From positions 806,001-870,000 of the forward strand of contig NW_026516209.1 in the NCBI RefSeq assembly GCF_025602895.1: a stretch of DNA of 64,000 nt. The letters are read 5' to 3'. The notes beneath the pieces were generated by a model. It was not told the origin of the DNA, did not search any database, and was given only the letters and a program-made list of their open reading frames with translations. This DNA is from Polychytrium aggregatum. Taxonomy: Eukaryota > Chytridiomycota > Chytridiomycetes > Polychytriales. Shown piece after piece: positions 46,610 to 55,867 of the stretch (position 1 is its first letter; each line of letters opens with the position of its first letter). A program made the position numbers and the translations under genes.

Positions 46610-48796
46610 CTAGTTGCGGCAGGTGAAGCTGGCCGGATCGCAGGACAGTCCCGAGGCACAGGTGCCGAGCACGATCCAGGTGTCCACACAGATGAGGATG
46701 TCGTTGGCCGAGCCGCAGCTGAATTGACCACCAACAGAGCAGGGCTGGCCGGCGGTGGGGAGGCCAGTGGGGATGGCGGAGGGAGTCGTGGTCTGCTTGG
46801 TAGAAGTCTGCTTGGTGGTGGTCTGCTTGGTAGTAGTCTGCTTGGTAGTAGTCTGCTTGGTGGTGGTCTTCTTGGTGGTGGTAATGACAACGGGGGTGGT
46901 CGTGGAAGCAGCAGCAGTGGTAGTGGCAGAGGTGGTGGTGGTGGAGACAGCGGCACTGGTGGAGACAACGGCACTGGTGGAAGACCCGCCCGACGAACAA
47001 GTGCCCAGGACGTTGTTCAGCCACATGGCAAGGCGATATCCGGCCTTGGCCAGCTGGAGGTCGACAATGCTCTTGACGTTCTGTGAATCGACAGCAGCAT
47101 CAGTACCATCCACACTCCACGGCTTCCTTTGATCAGGTCAGGGCGTGCTTACATTGAAATAGTCGCCGCCAAGATCATCGCCCGAGGTGGCCTCGGCGTT
47201 GAAGACAGTCGAGCAGTCAAACGAGTTCGAGTCAGCGGCCCAGGCCGAGGGGCAGGCGTTGCTCGAGAGATCGGTGCAGGCCACCCACGAGGCCGTCTGG
47301 GAGGCATAGTCGTTCTGGATCTTGGAGATCAGAGCGTTGGCAAAGGTGGTGTAGCTGTTGCCATAGTCCTCGGCCATGATTTTCTCCTGCCAGCAGATGC
47401 ACATGTGTCAGTGGGGCTCGAAGCGGCATTGATGGTGCTCCAGGATTGTGGCTGCTGCAAACCGCCCACAAGTGTCAAGCCTCAGCGGATGGACTCACAG
47501 GGATTTCGGTGTCCCAGATGTGATGCAGGTTTGTCTTGACGCCGTCAAACACAACGGGGATGTTGTTTCCGCCCAGATCGCGGCCACACTGGGTGAGAGA
47601 GTGGTTGCGTCAGCGGTTGCGTCGGTGTCTGGCAGCAACAAGAGCATCAGTCGATGTGCGATGCCAGTACTCACGGCGTGCAGGGGCTGGGTGATGTCAC
47701 CGAGGAAGTCTGCATGCATCCAACGATGTGAGGAGTGTTAGTTCCCAATGCCAGCGGTCCCGTCTCGGCGCAGTGCTGGTGGAGGCAAGCATCTCACGAT
47801 CGCTGTCATGAGCATCAGTCCAGTGAGATCCTCGACTCCAGCGCGACAGTATGGTGCTTGCATCTCCCCTGTCCGACCGGTGTCTTGGCGGAACTGGAGT
47901 TACTCACGGGTCAAGAACTCTGGAAGAAGCAGGAACAACAGAAACAAGAGCAAGAACCCGCGGTGGGCCGGCGAAGCAGTCAGCTGGATACAAGCACCTG
48001 GTCGGGCAATCGGATCATGCGTTCATGGAATCGCACGCGGGTCTGCGGTACTTACGGAGGGCTTCGACCTGGGCAGACTGGCCGTAGTTGTTGTTGCAGT
48101 TCAGTCTGCTGGTGTAGTTGGCGATGGCGCCAACAACGCAGTTGCCTCCGGGGCAATCCCGCGCGTAGTTGAAGCTGTAGATTCCAACAGGCGGCCAGTC
48201 GGTTGTGGCCAGATGGTCAGCGGGACGAGCGAGGCAGTATCCGACAGGGCTCGAGGGCGGGGTGGGAGACAGCGGGACACTTACGAGCACGAAACCGGTG
48301 GGTTGTCGACAGTGTCGACAAAGTCTGTGGAGAGTGTCGGAGGTCAGCGGCTGGCTTGGAAAATCGAGGTCAGCCAACGACCCAGGTGACAGTCGACTGG
48401 AACTCACGCAGCGGGGCGGACCAGGTGTAGCCAGCAGTGTACTTGACTTGATCGGCCCAATTGCACACGGACGAAGCGGGGACGCTGGCTTCGAGAGTGT
48501 TGCCATAGCTGGCAAGCAACTGGAGCTGGTTGATGACATTGATGGAGTTCTGGAAACAAGCAGCCAGGATAGGTTGGCGAGCCGAGCCGGAGTAAGTCGA
48601 CGAGCCAAAGTCGGTCTCGTCCAGGCGCCGAGTGGTCTGGACATTGCCGACACAGGCAACGGCACCGCACCTGCGACAGGAAGCTCTGGGCCACATTGCC
48701 GACGAGCATATGGCCAGTGGCGCCCCAGGCGGCGACACCGTCAGCGGCCAAGACCAGAGCGACAGCGGCGGTGCAGACAGAGGTGAGCTTGAACAT
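46610..48796 (-). CDS. Secreted S1/P1 nuclease with Thr-rich linker and chitin-binding-like tail
   Basis: Zinc-dependent extracellular nuclease that degrades single-stranded DNA and RNA. Nine minus-strand exons: 48796-48671, 48549-48408, 48324-48285, 48174-48056, 47919-47908 (12-nt microexon), 47709-47675, 47588-47499, 47386-47153, 47080-46610; phases agree, 422 residues. A signal peptide ends ...GVAA, so mature protein begins WGATGH, placing the conserved N-terminal Trp as zinc ligand. Other ligands: WADQV, APLHFVDTVD, THFLGDITQPLHA (assembled from three exons) and LHHIWD. After the nuclease domain come ~65 Thr/Ser-rich residues with repeated KQTTT units, and a small cysteine-rich domain (CSVGGQFSC, LICVDTWIVLGTC, LSCDPASFTC) resembling fungal CBM19-type chitin-binding modules. 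The nuclease call is firm; the binding-domain call is tentative. Confidence 0.9.
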
Positions 48797-48890
48797 GGCG
48801 GCGACTGGTGAGATTATAGAAGAGGGACTACTCCGATGAGGTGCCTTGCGCCTTGTGCAGCGGCTCTTGCGGCTTGTTCATTCCCAGAGC
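48797..48890. other. S1-nuclease promoter-proximal flank
   Basis: Short leader region before the dispersed repeat; nothing recognised. Confidence 0.4.
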
Positions 48891-49085
48891 CGTTTCGAAA
48901 CGAGACACCTTCCCACGCGGATGATCGATCTGGCTGACTCATGTCGATCGGCCACCGAACCCGCTCGCCGAGGTCGCCCACTCCATGCATCTCCATGTTC
49001 GCTCAGGACACCTAGGGATATGATTTGACCCACTCGGTTCAGAGTATGATCCGATCCGACGATGTCATGTTTGTCTGCAAGGATC
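48891..49085. repeat. Dispersed repeat family, copy 3
   Basis: Block order as in the other two copies: CGTTTCGAAACGAGACACC, GATCGATCTGGCTGACTC, CGATCGGCCACCGAACCC, TCGCCGAGGTCGCCCACTCC, ATGCATCTCCATGTTC, and ATGATCCGATCCGACGATGT to TTTGTCTG. No coding potential. Confidence 0.7.
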
Positions 49086-49550
49086 ACTTCTCATCGTCCA
49101 TTCATTTGACTGTCCGTCTCGCCTGGGCTTGTGCGATGCCATAGATGTGCGCAGCCACACAAACAGTGAAGCCCAAACTGGCTCGCCTGGACACAGCCGC
49201 CCTAAAATAGCCGCCGCGCCACAGCTCTCCACCGACACAGAAACTGTGCCGAGCCACACACACACACACGTTTGCTCGATCTGCCTGCGTCTCGGCTTGG
49301 ACTTGATCGCTTGCATCGAAGCCTGTGCCTTGGCCTGGGTTTGATCGACCTCTGGCAACTTGACGGACGAACGCACCGAGAAGCAGCCCACGTCGCCATC
49401 GTCCGGTCCCGAACGCTGCTCGTCCCAGCCGTGCGGTCATCTCCAGCCAGCGATTCGTCTGTCCTGAGCCAGCCAACCAGCCTTTCGCTGTCCGTGTCTC
49501 CAAACTTCCTGCAACTCACTTTGTAGAACGATACCGGTGTTTTCGTCAAA
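49086..49550. other. Carrier-gene promoter region
   Basis: No gene recognised; a short ACACAC run lies near 49256-49268. Confidence 0.5.
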
Positions 49551-51196
49551 ATGTCCGTTGCGAACTCGTCGTCTGCAGGGCTGCCGCCGCATCACCACGA
49601 ACACAGCCGCGACCACGACCACAGCCATCCGCTCGGCCATCCCAATCCCGCGGCCCATTCCGATGCTCATATCTTCAACATGAATAAGCTCATGCAGGCT
49701 GCCCAGCAGCACCCTGCCGAGGCTACCGTCACGGCCTCCAAAGCCCTGGCCCAGCTCGAGAGCGCCGGCGGAACTGACAAGCCAGGCTGATTCCGCATCG
49801 GTCGTGCCGGGCTTCTATGCCGGTCTTGCCAAGGCGCTGGCCACCAAGTCGGCGTTCACGGCGACGGCCGTCAGCAAGGGCCTGCTCAAGTGGTGGTTCC
49901 GGTTCCCGGTCAAACTCTTTCGCCCCGTCGCAGTCAACCCGTGGCTGGTGTTCAACAGCATGGCCCAGAAGGAGGGCAAAAAGGTGTCGGTCAAGTACGT
50001 CCGAGATGTGGTTGCCGATGAAGGGGTAAGCGCCAGGTCGCAGTGTCGCTCGCGGCCGCTGATCGGCACGGGCGATGTCGTTGGTTGTCGCAGTGCTGCT
50101 GTCTTGGCGATTCGGAGTAATCGACGACTGGTGCGATCACTGCCCGTGATCAGCAAGTTGTCGCTGGCGATAACGACCCGCAGGCTGATGCACCTCTGTC
50201 TTTCCATCGCAGTGGGGTGTCCTTGGCAAGAACATGATGCCCCTCCTTGTCGCAAATGCCTGCGTTGGCGCATTGCTCTTCAACGTCTATGGCGGCGTGA
50301 CCGACTACATGGAGGCCCAGGGCTCGTTCCACTACCACACTCCGTTCGTGGCGGGCTTCCTTGCTGGTGGGGCACAGGCTGCTCTTGCAACCCCGCTCGA
50401 CAATATGCAGCGGCACGTCAACCCCGCCGATATTGTCGAGCGTCGGCACGAAGGCATCATCCGGTTCACGTACAACACCATTCGCCAGACGCTGCCGTCC
50501 GGATTCTGGGCAAGCACCAAGTTCCTGTACACGGGCCTGGGATTCACCGCCTTCAAGGATGCCCTTGGCTTCTCCATGTTCTTTGGCGTCTTTGAGGGCG
50601 TGCGACATGTCGGCAAGTCTCTTGTGGCAGAGTTCTTCAACTCACATGTCTCCCTGCCTACTCCAGCCGGGATTCTGCAGAATATCATCCCGATCCGGCC
50701 GCCCACCGAAGCCGTGCAGATCGGCGCACCGGCACAAGGCGAGCAAGTCGTTGTCCTGCCGACCTTCAATGCCCTCGAAGCCCGAGCCAACCAGGGTTTT
50801 GTCGAGATGGAGACGGAGGAGGAGCTTCAGCGGCGGCGGTCGCTGACATTTACGCTGCTGAACGCCCTCGCTGTGATCACGGCCGGGGCTGCAGCAGGCA
50901 TGGCGTACCAGGTCGTCATCTTCCCGGTGGAAAACATCCGTGCCATGATCGGCAACGCCGCCGCCGAGGCGGCCGTCTCGAATGGCGACTGCGGCAACAC
51001 GGCCAAGATGCGAGCCGAGCGGCACATGAGCCTCAGGGATGTTGTGCGGCTCCTGCGGAACGAAGGCTTCAAGCCCTTTTACAGTGGCATCCTGCCGCAT
51101 CTGATCCGGGTGATGCCTCCAAGCGCCCTCGGGTTGCTTGCCTACGAAATCGCGAGCTCCCAGTTCTTTGACAACGAGGACAGCCTGGAAAACTGA
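49551..51196 (+). CDS. Mitochondrial carrier family protein with His-rich N-terminus
   Basis: Probable inner-membrane solute carrier. Exon 1 starts at 49551 with MSVANSSSAGLPPHHHEHSR, a His-rich region, then KLMQAAQQHPAEATVTASKAL. Exon 2 is 50213-51196 (WGVLGKNMMPLLVAN to the stop), joined in phase to an exon 1 end at 50025. Within exon 1 the frame must slip by one base near GGCGGAACTG (~49767) to run from LAQLESAG into ELTSQADSASVVPGFYAGL; unshifted, the first part stops at 49790. Carrier features: TPLDNMQRH and FPVENIRAM, close to the family Px[DE]xx[KR] signature, GFLAGGAQAALATPLD, and a third repeat with LRNEGFKPFYSGILPHLIRVMPPSALG. The repeats are diverged and the N-terminal one is atypical, so substrate is unclear. 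Alternatively the His-rich piece is a separate 79-residue ORF. Confidence 0.75.
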
Positions 51197-52365
51197 GCGG
51201 GGCGACCGACTGGGACAGCAGAAGGGAGCATCCTCGTGCGGCTCGACGCGAAGACGATGCTGGGATGGACAAGCACTGCCACTTGGAGTGCCGTTGCATA
51301 GAAACAGAAGCAGAAGCAGAAGCAGGATGGTACTATGTACAACTTGTTGTTAGATGCAGACGAATCCTGTCGGCGATATCCCTCGCTGCTTGTCGAATCG
51401 CAGCATTGGTTCTCTGCGAAGCATTCTCGAGCCTCATGTTCCCACCATGTGCACAGCATGTCCGTCATGTCGCCGTCGGTTCCAGCAATCCCAACTTCGG
51501 CCTCAATCTGAAATTCATCCGACCCGAGCCTGCGTCGCTGCCCTCGCCTTTTCGACCTCGACCCATGTATCCCTTTGCATTTCATAACTGTCCCAATATC
51601 GCATCATACCACACCTATCCACACTATTTGTCGAGGCACTCATGACGGCCGCCTGTCGTGATCCTAGCAACTCCGGATGCGACGCTGAGGGACGTTCCGG
51701 GTCTGGTCTGTGACGGCCATTTTCCTTGCTACTAAATACATGCAACAGTGACCTGACCCGCTGGATGTGTCTCGTGTCTCGTGGTGTGAATGGTTGCGAG
51801 CCGATCCGTGCGAGCCTATCCGCGAGGCCTGGGAGTCCGTATTCAAGACGAGTCCGCATGCATGGAGTGTCCAAGGCAAGAGTATAGCCTCCTGTCTGCA
51901 ACAGGGCCACAGTCTGGTCTCTGGAAACGAGATCAATTCGCAAGCACGCCTTGGCGGACCGTCTCGAGATACCAGAGCTGAAGCATTGATGTGACCGTGG
52001 CCGTCGCCACACAAATACTGGGAATAATATATTCAAGACTACAAGCGATGAATAGCCGCACTTTCTAACCCGCCATGCAGGCCTGTGGTGTGTTTCAGAG
52101 GCCAGTCACAGCCTGGTATCGAGCGAATCAAGGTGAGGTGAAAGCGGATTCAATGTATCGAGGTCCGAGTGCGGTCTGATTTTCGCTGGACCCGATGCGT
52201 GGAGGTTGATGGTACAGTCGATGACAGCCGGAGGCGATAGTCCGGCTTCGATGCATGTGTGCTTCACAATGGCGCTCCACGGATACAGCACAGCGAGGTG
52301 TCTCGGATCGGTCGGGGTGCCCGTTACTGATGACCTGGATGCGCCCGAGTCCGGTCCGGATCGAT
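51197..52365. other. 1.2-kb intergenic region
   Basis: Convergent 3' ends. A GAAGCA run is at about 51305-51325. No gene, relic or RNA recognised. Confidence 0.5.
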
Positions 52366-52981
52366 CTAGTTGATTGCTGCAGGCATATTCATTCCCTTGA
52401 ACCGTCGGCCACGTCGCTGGTAGGCCAGGTCGACATAGTCCTTGTGCCCATCCAGCAGCCGCTTCTTCTCCGGGACGGCGCCCTGTTTGGGGCCGGTGTC
52501 ATCGGCAGGCACACCAGCCTCCATTTCATAGTCTTCATCTTCGTCATCGTCATCGCCCTGGTCTCGAGTCGAGGCCAATTTGGCATTCCGTTTCGATTTT
52601 GACCGTAGCTGGGCGGTGGTGTTGACGGCATTGGCGATGAGGGCTGGCAGGGGACTGGCCGAGGCGGCGGGCGAGCTGTCGGCGGCGCCGGCGACAGCAG
52701 CCTGGATGACTTTGGTGAGGACCTTCTTTGCATCGGAGGTGCTGAGGGGCTTCTGGATGGCACCTGGGTCCGAGTCCTTGACGATCTTGATCATGTCCTT
52801 TTCCTTCTGTGAAGCGTTGCAGCAGATGCACACAGGCAATGGAGACAGCGGCACAAGAGAAGAAGGACGACGGAGGGTTAGCGAGGGACGGGTTGGACAT
52901 GGAAATGCAGCTCGGACGGCACGGAGAGGAACGTCGACATGCCTTGGTGGGTCGCTTGAAGAACTTTGCGGACTTGCCCAT
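52366..52981 (-). CDS. Small conserved-looking basic/acidic protein, function unknown
   Basis: Not recognised. Minus-strand exons 52981-52943 and 52806-52366 (phase 0) give 159 residues beginning MGKSAKFFKRPTK|KEKDMIKIVKDSD. The 39-nt first exon is followed by a GC-AG intron (donor GCATGT at 52942). The protein has a Lys-rich start resembling short nucleolar proteins, an Ala/Ser-rich centre, a basic patch (QLRSKSKRNAKLAS), an acidic run (DDDDEDEDYEME) and a conserved-looking end, LLDGHKDYVDLAYQRRGRRF. Charge pattern suggests a nuclear or nucleolar protein; this is inference only. Confidence 0.6.
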
Positions 52982-53188
52982 GACTGCGGTGATGGATGTA
53001 GGTGGAGTGATGCACTATGAAAAAAGTTCTTGTTAATAAAATGAGCGAGAACGAAAAAACGCGCTCTCGGAGCCACCTCGGTTGGCGAGAAGAGCAATCT
53101 CTGGCGAGAGACCCCCGAGGGAAGGCGAGAAGCCTCTCGCCGTCACACACACACACTTTGCACAAGGGAGTCAAACACCTCCCATCGA

Positions 53189-53322
53189 CCATCCCAAGAG
53201 GGATGGCAACCCCGAAGTGGACTGCCCAGAATATGGGCGACCCGGCATCCACTGTCGAAATGCACAAGGAACAAGATGCTTACAGTCTATCCAGAAAGAA
53301 ACGGGACAGATCCCCTTTCTGG
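53189..53322 (-). ncRNA. Candidate Fanzor guide-RNA (fRNA/omegaRNA) region
   Basis: Three hairpins follow one another at and just past the 3' end of the long Fanzor ORF (minus strand order): 53322-53291, outer 8-bp stem CCAGAAAG/CTTTCTGG plus inner GGGA/TCCC; 53238-53224, GCCCA/TGGGC; 53206-53189, perfect 7-bp CCATCCC/GGGATGG with a 4-nt loop. TnpB and Fanzor guide RNAs are encoded at this position, overlapping the ORF 3' end. No transcript evidence; boundaries and guide unknown. Confidence 0.45.
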
Positions 53323-55867
53323 CTTCAGACTGACTTGTAGGCCCAGCGGGTAGGCCATGGCATTGCACTCCTGCCTTCGTCGGCAATCGCTTTGTTTCGT
53401 TGGTTTCGGGAGCACAGTCTTGAATACACCCGGTCGATCTCCTGTGGCGATGGTCGACTGGCATACCGAGATCATGTTCCGTGAGGCATTGATGTCTCGA
53501 TGTGTGAGTGTGGTGCAGCTTGCACAGCTCCGTACATAATGTGGCTTCTCGACATCAAGATACTCGGGTGACTCAAGTCGCTTGGCTTCCCGACAAGGTG
53601 AGCACACCTGGGATGTGTTGAACTCGTTCACCGAGCACACATGGATCTTGGAGACGGATCGGTCTGGTGGTCGTCTCTGGTGGTGGTGGAACTGCTCAAA
53701 GTACTTGGCGAACCTGAGTCTCCTGGGACTGGATGCATATCCCTTCCCTTGCTTCCAGGATGCATTCCCAAAGGCAATCACCACCTCGGTCTCCTTTGGT
53801 GCCTGGTCAATGACTTGCTTGCACATCTCGTGGACGGTGCGCTGTCGCTTGCTGTGGAGATCAAGCCGTTTGAACCGCCGTCGCCGGGTCAGGCTGAAGT
53901 ACAGCTGCTTGGCCAGCATGTCTCCATCGAACACATGGCGAATATATAGCAGGAAGGGATACATCCCAGGGATCTTGGGGCTTGGTGTAGTGCTCATCCA
54001 TTTCTGCAGACCAAGGGCCTTGTGGGTGCTCTGGATCCACCTGGTCGCTTGGGTGGTGCCAGTTCGATGCTGGTACTCCTTGTTGGAGAACGACACGATC
54101 TTCTCGTTGGCGCGCTGTGCCTTGGTCACCTTGACACCGTCTTGCTCCTGGATGGATGGTTGTCCGGGTGCTCGAATGACAGCGGTGAAGATCGATCCCA
54201 CACCAGGGTCGATCCCGATCCATGTGGTCCGAGAGTCGTCAATGGGACCGACTCTGGCCTGGATCTTCTTCTCGGGGGTGAGCTCGGGTGTCTTGTCCAC
54301 GGTTTCTGGTTTGACATTAGGATCTTTCATCTTCAGGATCTTGTACTTGAGTGTGGTGATCGAGCACCCGACCCCATCGGTGCTGATCTCGCAGCCAAAG
54401 AGCTGCTTGCCTTCCTCCCTGGCACCAAAGAGTCTCGGATCCAGCTTGAAGTTGGTCTGCCAGAAGGTCTCTTGCTTTGTGGTGCCATTGACCTTGGTCT
54501 TCAGGTCGTCCCACTTGAGTCCAGTGCCAGTCTGGTATCCAAGGATCTCCCACAATGCTTTGGTGTCGAGCTTGACATACTTTGCTCTGGCATCACAGAG
54601 GGGAACCAAGGTGCACTGTGCTCGAGGGGCATTGTGTCGCTTCTTGGTCTGGGCAAGTCGGTCGGTGAGGCGCTTGATTCGCTTCGTGTTGATGGTGATC
54701 TGCTTGTCCACCTCCTCGTGCTGGGTCTGGAGATCTTTGAGTCTGTCAGCCCCGATGTGGTGGATGGGTTGGCTCATCTCCTCGTTCAGTCGCCCACGCT
54801 CTCCTTTCAGAACATCGGTCACCCTCACGAGCCTGGGAATGATCATCTTCTGAAAGACCACCATGAAGAGGGCCTCCTTCAGGTGGGTCAGGCGAGAGAC
54901 CTCACTGGCCAGTTTCGATACAACTCGATACAGGTCCTGGTGGCTTTCGTACCGAAACTTATACAGCTGGTCGGCATGGTGGGCGAAGGATTTTCTCAGA
55001 TCAACGAGGAGTGTCTTGGAGAGGGGATTCTCCATCAACTTGACACAGTTGTCGACGTGTGTGTGACGTTTGACATCCTTCGGAGCAACCAGGACCAGAT
55101 TGCAGTATCGGCGTAGAAGGGACCAATACCGATCGAGAATATGGGTCTCACAGTTGACGGCATAGGCCTTGACAGCCAAACCAAGGACCTGTGAACCAGT
55201 ACCCTTTGGGAGGGACACTGGAGGCAGGATACACGTCTCACTCCATGTACTTCGGTACATCTCATAGGTGTCGAGGAGGTGCCTGTCATCTTCTGGGGTG
55301 TTCGTCCTGACACCCACTGTTCCTGTCTGCACCATGTTGAAACACTTTCGAACAAACGAGGAATCACTCGACGACACAGTGGGGAGAGTGATGCCCTCGT
55401 CCAAGCACCGCCTGAGATGCAGCTCCAGGAGACGAGATGCTTCGTACTGGACTTGGGTCATGGCCCGGACAGTCTCCTCGATCTTGTCGTGCAAGGCATC
55501 GTTCTTGATGATGGCATCGAGGGTGCACTTGACGATCGAGTACTCGGCCTTGGCATACTCGTTGGGGCCACAGTCAGGCAAGGTAGAGCTCCAGAGTGTT
55601 ATAGAAACGGCACTTTGGGGTGTTGCTTCTGGTATGACCCTCTTCCCCGCACGTGGCACATACAGGGACCTTGGGTGCTTGGCTGACCATTTCAGCGACC
55701 GAGGCAGGGCTGCTGTCGACTCTGGCTGTACACTTCTTGGTGAAGGGTTTGACATGGTTGGTCAGGCCACAGGCACGACACGATTTGATGGTGAACTTCT
55801 TGGCCACAGGAGAGTCACTGGGTGATCCCGGGTCGGGATCGGGGGGTGTCTTTCGCTTGGGAGCCAT
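53287..55867 (-). CDS. Fanzor (eukaryotic TnpB-like RNA-guided nuclease), long copy
   Basis: Intronless in a gene-dense, intron-rich region. The main frame runs from 55755 down to TAG at 53287-53289 (822 codons). RuvC-I is in TTWIGIDPGVGSIFTAVI (Asp codon 54208-54210, residue 516). The block VVIAFGNASWKQGKGYASSP lacks the canonical RuvC-II Glu; the likely displaced Glu is in SVNEFNTSQVCSPC (711). RuvC-III is THRDINASRN (Asp 754). Zinc-finger cysteines are 718/721/744/747. Upstream, in another frame, an ORF from ATG 55867 encodes a PKRK-type nuclear-signal-like start and two zinc knuckles (CRACGLTNHVKPFTKKC, CATCGEEGHTRSNTPKC), stopping at 55574-55576; one frameshift near 55575-55600 would join it. 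Against B and relic 1, the C-terminus runs ~30 residues past LPKPTK. Possibly active, possibly just frameshifted. Confidence 0.88.

Noticed and set aside
49551-49790. Separate His-rich 79-residue gene
   Set aside because: More economical as the N-terminus of the adjacent carrier with a one-base slip, since the carrier's open frame continues upstream without its own good start; kept as an alternative.
53582-54853. 423-codon + strand ORF opposite the long Fanzor
   Set aside because: Antisense shadow of the nuclease; hydrophobic low-complexity translation with no motif, while the minus strand carries the full RuvC set.
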